Positions 11,713 to 23,509 of a DNA stretch of 64,000 bases are shown one piece after another. Source of the stretch: Setophaga petechia. Lineage: Eukaryota; Chordata; Aves; Passeriformes; Parulidae. Within the stretch, counting starts at the first letter, position 1, and every line of letters starts with the position of its first letter. Location of the stretch: assembly GCA_024362935.1 (NCBI GenBank), contig JANCRA010000066.1:1417501-1481500 (forward strand), in the 5' to 3' direction. The notes under the pieces are model-generated. The model saw nothing but the letters and a program-made list of their open reading frames with translations. It searched no databases and was not told the origin of the DNA. The position numbers and the translations under genes were made by a program.

Positions 11713-13018
11713 TTTTTTAGATCAGCTGGTAGTACTGTGTGTTTTACTTCCTTCTGCATTTTTCTTTCTTACAATAATTTCCTTTCTTCACTAATGAGTT
11801 CAATTAGTCCTTCAATGATTAGTTCAACAAGAAAAAGCAACTTTGTCATTTCCACACAGCTGCCATTCCTTTTTCCAAGGAATTCCAGCTCACCAAAGGT
11901 GCTTAATGAACAATGTGACAATTTGCTTCTGTATTTTGTCACTTGCAGAGAGAATCTATCAGAGTGAGAAGTCCTCATACTTAGTTTCCACTTTCCAGAT
12001 CATCCTGTACATTTTTAAGGTGAGTGGGATTGTACTGCCTGACATGAGTGATATTGTTTTAAGAAAAACTAGGCATCAGAATCCTGAAGTGTTTGGGGGT
12101 ATATGTCTAAGATTTTCTTAATATCTGGTTAAATGTTATTACTATTTCTTCTACATATTCTCATAAAATGGAGAAATGCTATTTGTTAACACACTAGACT
12201 TGAAATTAAACTGGATTTTTGGTTTTTTGGTAGTTCTTCTAGAGAATACCTTGAATTGTTTTTCAACAAATCTGTTTGATGATTTCTGTGGAAAATGATT
12301 GCTCAGCATCTTCCTTTTCTACTTTTTTGCTTGCTTGTACATTCAATTGGACTCCTTTAAAACACCAGGGTACATCTAGAAGCAAAAGGCTTATCCTTTC
12401 TTCTAGAAAACTCTCCCCATCACATAGATACCTTTCTCATAAAAGAGAACTTTTTTTTGATGGGCTATTTATTTCCTCTGAAATTTGTGTAGATTGCAAG
12501 ATCTTGTTTGTTTTCTTCTTGCAAATGGAGTAATATTTCTGAACCCCCAAAATGTCTCAAATGTTCTGTGAGCTCAAGAACTCTACACTAATCTTCTTGA
12601 TAATGCAACTGGGGATAAACTTTGGAGTTTTTTTCTGAAGAACACAAGTATTTTGGGTTCCTGTGTGAGAAATGCTCCTTAGCTATGAGAACTTGAGCAT
12701 TTCTGCCTGTAGTAAAAATATCAAACATCCTCATAGGATCCTGCAGGGTTGTTTTATTTATTTTTTTTGTGTGCACACAATGTTGTGCTAGCCGGAATTG
12801 TGCTTTCTGCCTCCTGTGCTGCCATTGTTCTGTTGTTGCTGCTAACAATGTGGTGCTGTCTCATTGTGCTGACTGTGTGCTAGACATCTGCTGACTGGGA
12901 TTTGGATGTTTCACCCACTGAGCTGAGGAGTTTTGGGATCACTGGGGCATGAGCAGGAGCACTTGGCAGCCGCACGGCCTCAGCAGGGGCACTGTGGGAT
13001 GTAGGCCAGGCCTGACAT
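11713..13018. other. Unique sequence, no gene seen
   Basis: Several overlapping frames of 69-92 codons occur on both strands near 11740-12120 and 12588-12848. None has a recognisable motif. Confidence 0.5.
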
Positions 13019-13020
13019 AA

Positions 13021-14046
13021 GGCCTGTCATGTTGGGATGGTTTAATTTGCTTATGCCTGCACCAAGGCAGTTGCCTGAACTCCAGGCTTTATTATTTTTA
13101 TTCTTCTTTAGAGAAACTTTAGTTTGTTAGAATGGCAACTGGCAGCAGGCCTGTTATGTACAGTAGAGAGGAAGGAGGCTAAGTATCAGCTAATTTCAGG
13201 TTTCACTGTTTCCTCTTCACTAATAAGAACTTGAAACATAAAGGTTTTATGAGGTTTTACTCCTTTTGAGGAAACGATTTAACTAACAGATAAGTAATCC
13301 CTACTTTTCTTGCAAAATTCAATAGTGCTCTGGATTTCACTGTTTGGCAAATGCCTAAGGCCTGTCATGTTGGGATGGTTTAATTTGCTTATGCCTGCAC
13401 CAAGGCAGTTGCCTGAGCTCCAGGCTTTATTATTTTTATTCTTCTTTAGAGAAACTTTAGTTTGTTAGAATGGCAACTGGCAGCAGGCCTGTTATGTACA
13501 GTAGAGAGGAAGGAGGCTAAGTATGGGGAATCAGCTAATTTCAGGTTTCACTGTTTCCTCTTCACTAATAAGAACTTGAAACATAAAGGTTTTATGAGGT
13601 TTTACTCCTTTTGAGGAAGCTATTTCACTAACAGATAAGTAATCCCTACTTTTCTTGCAAAATTCAATAGTGCTTTGGATTTCACTGTTTGGCAAATGTC
13701 TAAGGCCTGTCATGTTGGGATGGTTTAATTTGCTTATGCCTGCACCGAGGCAGTTGCCTGAACTCCAGGCTTTATTATTTTTATTCTTCTTTAGAGAAAC
13801 TTTAGTTTGTTAGAATGGCAACTGGCAGCAGGCCTGTTATGTACAGTAGAGAGGAAGGAGGCTAAGTATGGGGAATCAGCTAATTTCAGGTTTCACTGTT
13901 TCCTCTTCACTAATAAGAACTTGAAACATAAAGGTTTTATGAGGTTTTACTCCTTTTGAGGAAACTATTTCACTAACAGATAAGTAATCCCTACTTTGCT
14001 TGCAAAATTCAATAGTGCTCTGGATTTCACTGTTTGGCAAATGTCT
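13021..14046. repeat. ~340-bp tandem triplication
   Basis: Units start at 13021, 13359 and 13704 with GGCCTGTCATGTTGGGATGG and end TTCACTGTTTGGCAAATG. Copies 2 and 3 share a 7-bp GGGGAAT insertion and a TTTCACTAAC variant absent from copy 1, so they are the most recent pair. No reading frame is conserved. Confidence 0.95.
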
Positions 14047-14448
14047 GAAAGTTATTTGTTCTCATACTCCACTCTTTCCATGCTTCTGTCTCATTGTCTC
14101 CCAAGGAATCTTAGCCTACTCAGACACAGAATAAATCCTTAGATCTGCAGGTGTGAACATAGGATGAAATAATACATATAAATGCTGAACTCCACCCCAG
14201 ACTGTCACCTGGTTTCCCTGCTAAACCATCCTCAAAATTTTTATTTCAAAACAAGGCTTGAAATGAAGCAACACTGTCTTGAGTTCCTCCTTCCTGACAG
14301 CCATTGGCTTTTCACAGCTATTGGAATTTTTCTGAATTGTCACAGCTGAATTCATTGAAGCTGGAGATGTCTGAGTGTTGGACACTTTGAATGTGAATCA
14401 GATTAATACATTGGCTGCAAGTACTCCTGCTGGAATGCTGCCTAGTGT
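14047..14448. other. Unique sequence, no gene seen
   Basis: A short unique stretch between the triplication and the next LTR. Confidence 0.4.
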
Positions 14449-14950
14449 TGATGCTTTAGGATTTTAGCTTTTCTATTTTTCATCTATTTGTAATTCTGCA
14501 ATTCTTTAGTGTACAATCTAATCTCTTTGTACAGTTCTAGCTAATGCTTCACATTTTGGGCAGACACAACAATTCCTCTCCAGGCCTGGCAACCAAGGAC
14601 ACCTCACTGCCTCAGGCCCTGAGAGATGGGAACAAAAGTGAGTTGGGGGGAGCAAATTTGGGGTAAATTACTGCATTAGATGAAGCTGTAATTGGAAGAT
14701 GAACCCCCAATATGCAAACGGCCCAAATTTATGGAAACCTTAAAACCTGTGACCCATTGTCAATTTTGGGTGTACCCCTGGAGGACTTCATCTGCCCTAA
14801 ATGTACCCGAAGGCCCTTCCAGAAATAGAATAATAATAATAATAATAAAATACCAAATACAAAAATGCAAAAATAAAAATACAAAAATAACACACTGAAA
14901 TAAAATAATATTACAAAATATTACAAAAATAAAAGCTGATGTTGGAGACA
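14449..14950 (+). mobile_element. ERV LTR (4-bp-TSD family), copy A, 3' end eroded
   Basis: Starts TGATGCTTTAGGATTTTAGC and continues through CAGACACAACAATTCCTCTC, CTGTAATTGGAAGATGAACC and CCCCCAATATGCAAA. The same landmarks occur in the copy at 49344-49926 in the opposite orientation. The 3' part runs into AAT/AAAAT microsatellite (about 14828-14935). I could not place the 3' terminus or a TSD. Confidence 0.75.
14828..14935. repeat. AAT/AAAAT-rich microsatellite in the LTR 3' part
   Basis: AATAATAATAATAATAATAA followed by imperfect ACAAAAATA-type units. It lies where LTR copy B is also A+T-rich. Confidence 0.8.
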
Positions 14951-17433
14951 TTTCACAGCACCCTCACCTATGAGGAGTATTAGTGCAGAGAGTGGTGCCA
15001 CATGGCAATTGTTGGTACTCTGTGTATGCCATAAAAACACATATTAGGAGGCACAGGTGGTTCCAGGAGACTGATTTGTTGCTGTCAAGACTCATTCATC
15101 ACCTCTCCCTGCAACTGTTGGATATGCAGGTGCTTGCTGGCCATTGTGGGAGAGACCATAAATATGCTGCCAGTCTTCACAGGAGAAGAAAACATGGCTG
15201 TAATTCTTGCTAGTGGCAGGAATCTCCATAGCTGGCTGTATTTAGCTCCATTTAGCTCCACATCCTGTCTCCAGCAGCAGCCAGGCTTGGAAGTGTTGGG
15301 AAAAATATGAGGAGAGAGGAAAAGAATTTTTTTGGCATGAATTTGTGCAGGTGCTTTGTGTCTGTGTAAAACCCACAGGGTAGAATCTCCTGCTAGTGAG
15401 TCCCACACTCTGCCTCATACTGAGGATGTGCAAAGCTTTTATCAAATTTGCCTCCTGCTATTCAAATATCCCCTGCTTGTTAATTTTGGTGTTAGAAAGC
15501 TCAGTAATTGTTCCCTGGCCATCATCTGCAGATTTACAGACCATTTTAGAAGCCATTCATATATTTCTTTCTGATTTTCCATTAGCTGTTTTTGTCTTTC
15601 CCAGTTCTACCAGGTCCATTTTCTGATACATTGGTAAGAACTCTGAAGAAGTGTCAGAGACGTTTTTCTTCTTGTTCTTGTTCCTTTTCAAAACAATTCC
15701 TAACTTTCTACTTGCCTTTTAGATTGCTGTTAAGCAAGCTTTTCTTCATAAAACCACCTGCAGCTAATTACCAGATTTTTTCTTGAGTGCTAATAAGCAC
15801 TTTGGGCCTTGTCAATATCTATAAAGCATATGTAAACTTAAGTACATTTTTGTATTTTGCTACACTCTTCCCTGCATGCTGTTAGCCTTTTTATCACTCA
15901 TTTATCCTGCAGTTCTTTGGTAAGCTTTTAGTTTGATGTGTTTTTATTTTTATAGCTGGATAGACCTAAGGGTTCCCAAGCTCAGTATCCTATAATGTCA
16001 GTGTTAAGGAAGAGTTTGGAAATAGAGCAATTGCACCATGATATTTCCCTGGTAGCCTCCCTCCAGATTCCAGAACAGGAGACATTCTAAAACAGAAATA
16101 TCATCTCTAGTTACTCTTAATAAATTGTGCTTTCATGAATAATGTCCTTGAGTCCATTCACATTCCTATTTTTCTTAATGAGATCCTAAGGGGTCACAGA
16201 GATCACCCAAAAAATGAATGTAGCCTTTTCCATCTTCCATTTCTTAGGAAGTTTGAAATTACAACAGGCAATGGCACATCTGTTCCATAATTCCATTTCT
16301 TTTGGTCAGTAACATCTGGTGCTGGAGACTTGCACCAAGAGTTACTTATATTATTGTTCACACCTGAAATGTTTTTTTCATAAGGTGATGAAACTCTGGA
16401 AAAATACTGTTTTGAAAGTACAGGTTGGTGTTTTATTTTGTAATATTCATGGCAGGGGGAAGCAGGTACATAAAAATGTATATTGGAAAAAAAACTAATT
16501 ACAGGTGAACAGCCCCTGAATTACTGTTTTTAATTTGTAATATAAACTTCTGCAGTTTGGCCTGAGGTAGACTCTTACCTGAGTGCACCTATGGCATGAT
16601 AATTTTAAAAATCCCATCTTCCCTCCATTCCAAAAGTGCTATACATTTTACATTTAGCAGATATTTTAAGTTGCTAAAAATTATTGAAGAAGAAAATAAA
16701 CCTACCTTGAAAATAAAGCAACAGCCTGATATATATTGTGAGGTCTAGACAGGTTTTCAGTGGAATATTTTCTGTTTTAACCATGCAGCAATCTGGGCAC
16801 TGAAAAGCTGCCACTGTGATTCAAGGTTGAAGAAGAATTTATGTCTTTTATTAGAATTCTTGATCTTGTGGAAGGGAACTTTACTGCAAATGCAGTGCAT
16901 ATGTCTGTAGGGATTTATGATTTTATTTAATCCTCAAAGAGAAAAGAGGGAGGGAGAATTCCTAATGGGTTTCTTACAGATTAGAAATCCTTGTATGGTC
17001 TCCTCCTTCATTTTACTTTCGTCTCAGAATCTCAAACACAGCCATGATTAAACTTGATGCCCATTCTTGGCTTGTGTGGGCCAGATCATTGTGAAATCCT
17101 TGTGCTTGACAAGGCCAGGAAAATCACCAGAAATTGAAATTTCCTTCCTGCTCCAGCCTTTGAATGAGGCATTTTCAGGCTGAGCATTTTCCTGCCAGGC
17201 TGAGCCCTCCCAGGAGCACACAAAGGACGTTTGTAACTGATGGACAAACTCGTTTTGCCTTTTCCTCTTTAAAGAGAGGAGTGATGGCGTTTTCTGGATG
17301 CTCCCAGGAAGTTGCAGTGGGAACTTGTCACTGGGTGTCACTGTAGCACCACAGGAACCCGGGGAGAGTGGATTTCTCTGACCTGGAAAGATCTTGGAGA
17401 CCTTAAAGTGCAAGTGGCAGAGGCAAACAGCAT
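14951..17433. other. Unique sequence, no gene seen
   Basis: Complex sequence. The frames at 15085-15408 (minus) and 17048-17413 (minus, 121 codons) have no recognisable domain. No family repeat recognised. Confidence 0.5.
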
Positions 17434-18160
17434 GGGAATGAACGTGGAACCACTTTTATATAAAATACACTACAAGGGAATGAAGGTGGAAACACTTTTA
17501 TATAAAAATACACTATAAGGGAATGAAGGTGCAACCACTTTAAATAAAAATATACTACAAGGGAATGAACGTGGAACCATTTTTATATAAAAATACACTA
17601 CAAGGGAATGAGGGTAGAACCCTTTAAGTAAAAATACACTACAAGGGAATGAACGTGGAACCATTTTTATATAAAAATACACTGCAAGGGAATGAACATG
17701 GAACCACTTTTATATAAAATACACTACAAGGGAATGAAGGTGGAACCACTTTTATATAAAAGTACACTACAAGAGAATGAAGGTGGAACCATTTTTATAT
17801 AAAATACACTACAAGGGAATGAACATGGAACCATTTTTATATAAAAATACACTGCAAGGGAATGAACATGGAACCACTTTTATATAAAAATACACTACAA
17901 GGGAATGAGGGTAGAACCCTTTAAATAAAAATACACTACAAGAGAATGAAGGTGCAACCACTTTAAATAAAAATACACTTCAAGGGAATGAACGTGGAAC
18001 CACTTTTATATAAAAATGCACTAGAAGGGAACGAAGGTGGAACCACTTTTATATAAAAGTACACTACAAGAGAATGAAGGTGCAACCACTTTAAATAAAA
18101 ATACACTACAAGGGAATGAAGGTGCAACCACTTTTATATAAAAATACACTTCAAGGGAAT
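17434..18160. repeat. 43-bp minisatellite, ~17 copies
   Basis: The consensus contains ACTACAAGGGAATGAAGGTG then GAACCACTTTTATATAAAAA. Units are 40-44 bp. Two main variants alternate irregularly: one carries the palindrome TTTTATATAAAA, the other a shortened TTTAAATAAAA core. Further subtypes are GGTGGAACC, GGTGCAACC, AACGTGGAACC and GGGTAGAACC. The frames across it (for example 17470-17682, minus) only reflect the array. Confidence 0.95.
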
Positions 18161-18802
18161 TTGCTTACCGTGCTGATCAACTCCTTGGTGTTTCCTATGT
18201 GCCCATTTTTCAGGTCTGAGAGGTTCCCTCTGGGTTTTTCTTTATTTTTATTTTTATTTTTTATTTTTGGGCCTGTTGGAGAGCTGCTACCTGCTTTCTG
18301 TGAGCATCACTGTTCAAAAAAATGAACATTCCAACCATAAATAGAAAACTGAAAGGATTGCCAGAGGACATCTGACCCATTTCCCCATCCCCAGCAGGTC
18401 AATTATGCCTTAAACTATCCCTGATAAATTCATTTTTCAAAGCAGCACTGATGGGCAGTTTTCTTGGCTATCTTTTCCAGTAATTCATCACTCTTCTTGC
18501 AGATTTTTTTTATTAGCAAATTTGGTGTCCTTTTCTGGAATTTAGTTGGTCAGTCTTCTTCCATCTAGCAGGAATTGAGAATTAAATCATCCTTTCTGCT
18601 CTGTCTCAGACTCTTAAGGGATTGTTTGGGGGATTTGGAGGATGTTTTAAACTTTTTTTTCAGCTAATAAATAAATGTTTATATCAGGAGGGAATGAGGA
18701 TTTTGGCACCTTCACAAGCAAAATAATATAGCACATTTCTTAGAGAGTAAGAACCATGTCCTGTATGAAAATGCTCATTTTGTCTGTATTTAGTAAAAAA
18801 GT
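18161..18802. other. Unique sequence with a short TTTTA run
   Basis: Holds TTTATTTTTATTTTT-type low-complexity DNA at about 18239-18268. No gene seen. Confidence 0.5.
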
Positions 18803-18887
18803 TTTTATTTACTTTGATTCATATAAAAGTAAATAAAATACATATCAAGTATTTTATTTACTTTGATATGAATCAAAGTAAATAAAA
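18803..18887. repeat. Nested AT-rich hairpins in tandem
   Basis: Hairpin 1: arms 18803-18818 and 18823-18838 (16 bp, one mismatch). Hairpin 2: arms 18852-18867 and 18872-18887 (TTTTATTTACTTTGAT and its exact complement, 4-nt loop). A third inverted pair links them (GTAAATAAAATA 18829-18840 with TATTTTATTTAC 18850-18861). The cluster could adopt several alternative cruciforms. Confidence 0.9.
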
Positions 18888-19215
18888 AATTTTTATTTTA
18901 AAAATATTTAAAGTATTTTAATAAAATATTTATAGTATTTTACAATTATTATTAATATTTTTATAAAATGATTATAAAATATTTTAAAATATTTCAAGTA
19001 TTTTAAAAGTATTAAAAAACTCTTGCTGGTGATTCAAATGGTACCAAATTCTTTAACTGTTTTCATTCAAACAGGGAAAAATCCCCTATATTTCCAAATA
19101 TCTAGCTCTGATTTTTCCTGTTTAATTTCAAATTGGGGAATTTTCTGTATCTTGTAATGTAGGATATTACATTTTGGAAGAGGGAGGCAGGAAGATTTCA
19201 ACTATTGTGTAATAC
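18888..19215. other. A+T-rich low-complexity stretch followed by unique DNA
   Basis: TATTTTAAAATATTT-type words to about 19020, then unique sequence leading into the triplication. Confidence 0.5.
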
Positions 19216-20392
19216 TGGAGCATCTAGCAATGTGAATTATCAGGAGCAGCATTCTGAGGTGGCTGGAGGGATTTTAACCACTAGAAAAGAAAAATGTCCA
19301 CATTTAAACATTGAACACTTTATAGGTTTGATTTCTGGGCTAAGTGATCAAACCTGCTCAGTTTAATTGCTGATGTCACAACACATGTGGTTGCATTCTG
19401 CATTTTCCTCCAGGTTAGAAATTTGCAGGTGGTTTGGTGGAACTCTTCATCTTGGGCTGGGCTGATGAGGCTGAGCTGTGATAGATAAATAATTGTCCAC
19501 AACACTTGCTGAAAACCTTCTGCTTAATTAAACTCCATGTTAATTGTTATCATAAATGGACACATTATGGTAACATAATGTTACCATAACAATAAACATA
19601 AATTTATTGTTACCATAAATACTAGAGCATCTAGAAATGTGAACAATATCAGGAGCAGCATTCTGAGGTGGCTGGAGGGATTTTAACCACTAGAAAAGAA
19701 AAATGTCCACATTTAAACACTGAACAGTTTCTAGGTATTGATTTCTGGGCTAAGTGATCAAACCTGCTCAGTTTAATTGCTGATGTCACAACACATGTGG
19801 TTGCATTCTGGATTTTCCTCCAGGTTAGAAATTTTCAGGTGGTTTGGTGGAACTCTTCAATGATGAGGCAATGGCAATGATGAGGCTGAGCTGTGATGGT
19901 CACAAAATTGTCCACAACACTTGCTAAAAACCTTCTGCTTAATTAAATACCATGTTAATTGTTACCATAAATGGACACATTATGGTAACATAATGTTACC
20001 ATAACAATAAACATAAATTTATTGTTACCATAAATACTAGAGCATCTAGAAATGTGAACAATATCAGGAGCAGCATTCTGAGGTGGCTGGAGGGATTTTA
20101 ACCACTAGAAAAGAAAAATGTCCACATTTAATCATTTAACACTTTATAGGTATTGATTTCTGGGCTAAGTGATCAAACCTGCTCAGTTTAATTGCTGATG
20201 TCACAACACATTTGGTTGCATTCTGGATTTTCCTTCAGGTTAGAAATTTTCAGGTGGTTTGGTGGAACTCTTCATCTTGGGCTGGGTTGGTGAGGCTGAG
20301 CTGTGATAGATAAATAATTGTCCACAACACTTGCTGAAAACCTTCTGCTTAATTAAATACCATGTTAATTGTTACCATAAATGGACACAAGC
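19216..20392. repeat. ~410-bp tandem triplication
   Basis: Shared landmarks are GAGCATCTAG (19218, 19625, 20040), CAGCATTCTGAGGTGGCTGG, GATCAAACCTGCTCAGTTTA and CCTTCTGCTTAATTAAA. Copy 3 ends early after CCATAAATGGACAC. Copies 1 and 2 carry, at the junction with the next unit, a palindrome cluster built from GGTAAC/GTTACC (TTATGGTAACA pairs with TGTTACCATAA at 19565-19575 and 19579-19589). Copy 2 has a local GATGAGGCAATGGC rearrangement. Confidence 0.95.
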
Positions 20393-21088
20393 TTTTATTT
20401 CTTACTTTTTAGTCATCCCACATTTAGCAGCAACTGGTTGGCTCCATGTTCTTAAGATTTCCCGCTTCACTGGAATGAATTATTTTGAAAAAAATTGGAA
20501 TTATTTTCTCAGGAAAGGGGATTAGTACCAGAATTATTGTCAGTTGCACTGGAAAGAAGCTGATGATTTTTTCAGCAGCATATTAAATTAACCTGATTAG
20601 TTTTTGCATTCAACCCCCTCAAACACAGAAGGTTGTATTGCAGTAGAACCAATCATATTAATTACATCTGAGGAGTCTGCATATTCAAAAGCCATTGCCT
20701 GTTTTATGGACAGCAAAAATAAACATCATATTTTTTTAGTAATTTTAAGTTGGTCCCTTTCAGGCCTGTATCTGTTTTAAATAAATGATTATTTTGTTAA
20801 GGCCCATGGGCAAAAGCTTTTTATTAGTAATGTGACAATTTGGGATTTCTTTTGTTTTATAAAGACCACAATATTTGTTTTTGAAATCACTACCAGCCAA
20901 ACACTTTAAAGATATGATGGTAGATCTCAGCAGGTTTCTGGGAATTCTACAAACTGTGGGTAGGTAAAAAGCCATTTTTGCATGAAAATGCTGAAATTAG
21001 CAATTTGAAATTCCCAAACTCCTCAGAAAGCAAATCACAATAAGGGATATAAGGGATATAACTGAATAATAATACGGGATATTACTGG
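20393..21088. other. Unique sequence, no gene seen
   Basis: Nothing recognised. A short ATAAGGGAT duplication at about 21041-21058 lies just before the inverted repeat. Confidence 0.5.
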
Positions 21089-21450
21089 ACTGTAATTCAA
21101 TATTGATTTACAGAAAGCAAAATGTTTATGTCATTATGTGAAACAGAAGAAATTAATAGGAACAATACTGTGATTTTTTTTTGAGATTTCATGGAGTCAA
21201 ACACTGAGAAAAGTTAATTAAGCCAGAAGGCAAAGAAAAACTTCAACCTGCCCCACAATTTACAGCAGCCTCTTACTAGATGTGCTTATCTTGTTGTTTC
21301 TATCCTTACAAAATCCTTACTATTTTCAACAGAAAAAAATATTAGAGATCAAATTAAATTTATCTGCAGATCAATACTTCATGTCACACCACTTGAGCTG
21401 TCATTAATTAAATACTGAAGTGATATGAGCACAGGCACCTTTGATAAACA
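21089..21450 (+). repeat. Large inverted repeat, left arm (~362 bp)
   Basis: Begins ACTGTAATTCAATATTGATT and ends GCACAGGCACCTTTGATAAA. Its reverse complement matches 22463-22878 with roughly a dozen mismatches outside one ~54-bp insertion in the right arm. Arms this similar imply a recent inverted duplication or active homogenisation. No transposon signature was found at the outer ends. Confidence 0.95.
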
Positions 21451-22462
21451 TTTGTGTTCCTCTGAATTGCCTTAAGGAAGAGTTTTTCCTCCTAAAAACA
21501 GACAGGCCCACAGACATGCACAGAGCCACTTTAAAAAATAAATGTATACTCTTTAAATAACATATATTTTTCATGGGTACAAAATTTTTACTACAAAAAT
21601 GTTCTTGTGAAAAATAGTTTGGTATTTTTGGCCTCCTCTCTCTCCTGCAAAATGCATTTGATCTTTGAGGTTTACAACTCTATCTACATTTCACAGCAAG
21701 TTGCAAGCGAGGAGGAGAAAAAAATTCAAATTTTCTTTATATTTTAGTAAAAGGTGGGCTTGAAATTTGGATTAGACTCGAGGTATCCTGCACTCTGTAT
21801 TTATCACCAGTCCTGCTGTGGTCTGGGCTCCATTTCTTTTAAAAGGATGAGTTTTAAATTTGGCTTTTTGAGAGGTTGGCGCTGCTGAGTGCTCTTTTTC
21901 TGCATGGTCCTGCAGGTGCTGCTGCAAATTGTCATTTGTGCACTTTGTGAGATTGTACAAAGCTCCTTCCAGGATTATCTGGGCATTGAAATTCTTCACT
22001 TCTCAGATTTCTGAGGGTTTTCAGTTTAGCATCAAAAATATTTTACAGTGGTTCATTTTTCTGAGAACCTCAGGTAGTTATCAGCCACCTCAATATTTAC
22101 ACAAATGTGCTGGACAACAATAAATATATATAAATAAATATACTTTCCCAATAATTTTCCAGTGCTGCTCCTATTTTTTTTTTGGTTTTTGTTGACACCT
22201 GTCAAGAACAAAAAAGAAGAAAACAACTGAAAAAAACAGAACTCATTGCATGGGATTGCTGTTTCATTTGTCATTGAGAGACAGGAGCTTTATAACTGTG
22301 CTGCAAAAGATTCTGAAATATTTCTGTTTTGAAATTTAAAAGGCTGATAGCACAAGTGGGGCCTAATATATTTTGTGATAAGCAGAAATCAGGGGTGTAA
22401 GAGCAGTTTTCAGTTTGGGATCTTTTATGTTATAGGACAACAGGTGCACTTGAAAAAAAATT
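21451..22462. other. ~1.0-kb spacer between inverted-repeat arms
   Basis: Unique, fairly complex sequence, including GAGGTTGGCGCTGCTGAGTG near 21870 and a TATATAAATAAATA run near 22125. No gene seen; the frames of 64-75 codons are unremarkable. Confidence 0.5.
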
Positions 22463-22878
22463 GTGTATCAAAGGTGCCTGTGCTCATATCACCTCAGTAT
22501 TTACTTAATGACAGCTCAAGTGGTGTGACATGAAGTATTTATCTGCAGATAAATTTAATTTGATGTATAATATTTTTTTCTGTTGAAAACATATTATTTT
22601 CAACAGAAAAAAATATTCCAGATATATAAAATATACTATTTTCAAGTAAGGCTTTTGTAAGGATAGAAACAATAAGATAAGCACATCTAGCAAGAGGCTG
22701 CTGTAAATTGTGGGGCAGGTTGAAGTTTTTCTTTGCCTCCTGGCTTAATTAACTTTTCTCAGTGTTTGACTCCATGAAATCTCAAAAAAAAAATCACAGT
22801 ATTGTTCCTATTAATTTCTTCTGTTTCACATAATGGCATGAACATTTTGCTTTCTGTAAATCAATATTGAATTACAGT
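22463..22878 (-). repeat. Large inverted repeat, right arm (~416 bp)
   Basis: Reverse complement of 21089-21450. It runs from TATCAAAGGTGCCTGTGCTC to TCAATATTGAATTACAGT. It is longer than the left arm because of an insertion at about 22590-22645 that makes a local hairpin. Confidence 0.95.
22569..22617. repeat. Perfect 21-bp-stem hairpin inside the right arm
   Basis: Arm 22569-22589 (core CTGTTGAAAA), 7-nt loop CATATTA, exact reverse complement at 22597-22617 (core TTTTCAACAG). The left arm of the large inverted repeat has only one copy of this segment, so the second stem was added in the right arm by local inverted copying. Confidence 0.9.
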
Positions 22879-22982
22879 AAAGAATTATGTAGGAACAACT
22901 GAAGGCAGCTGTCATAGAGAATCAGGTAATTTTACTCAGAACATTACTTATCATATAAAAGCAAACTTATCCAGTGATGATT

Positions 22983-23116
22983 TATTAGTATAGAGGAGAT
23001 TGTTTTAGATAATATTTTATTATATTATAAAATATATATTATAAATATATAAAAATATATATTTATAATATATATACATATAGATTATATTATATATTAT
23101 AAATATATATTTATAA

Positions 23117-23193
<77 letters not shown>

Positions 23194-23441
23194 TTTTTAT
23201 ATAGAAAAGGATATGAAGTGCAGAGGAAGAACATTGGCAGTTAGATACTTTCCATGTAGGTACTTCCCGTGCAGTTTATTAATATAGAGCAGATTATTTT
23301 AGATAATATTTTATTATATTATAAAATATATATTATAAATATATATAAATATATATTTATAATATATAATATATACATATATATTATACTATATATTATA
23401 AATATATATAAATATATATTTATAATATATAATGTATATAT

Positions 23442-23509
<68 letters not shown>

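Noticed and set aside
17434..18160. CRISPR-like array
   Set aside because: Regular repeats are present but without unique spacers, no cas genes exist, and the surroundings are a bird-type nuclear genome. It is a minisatellite.
21089..22878. DNA transposon with long terminal inverted repeats
   Set aside because: No target-site duplication, no transposase remnant in the spacer and no recognisable terminal motif. A segmental inverted duplication explains it more simply, though a library search could reopen this.
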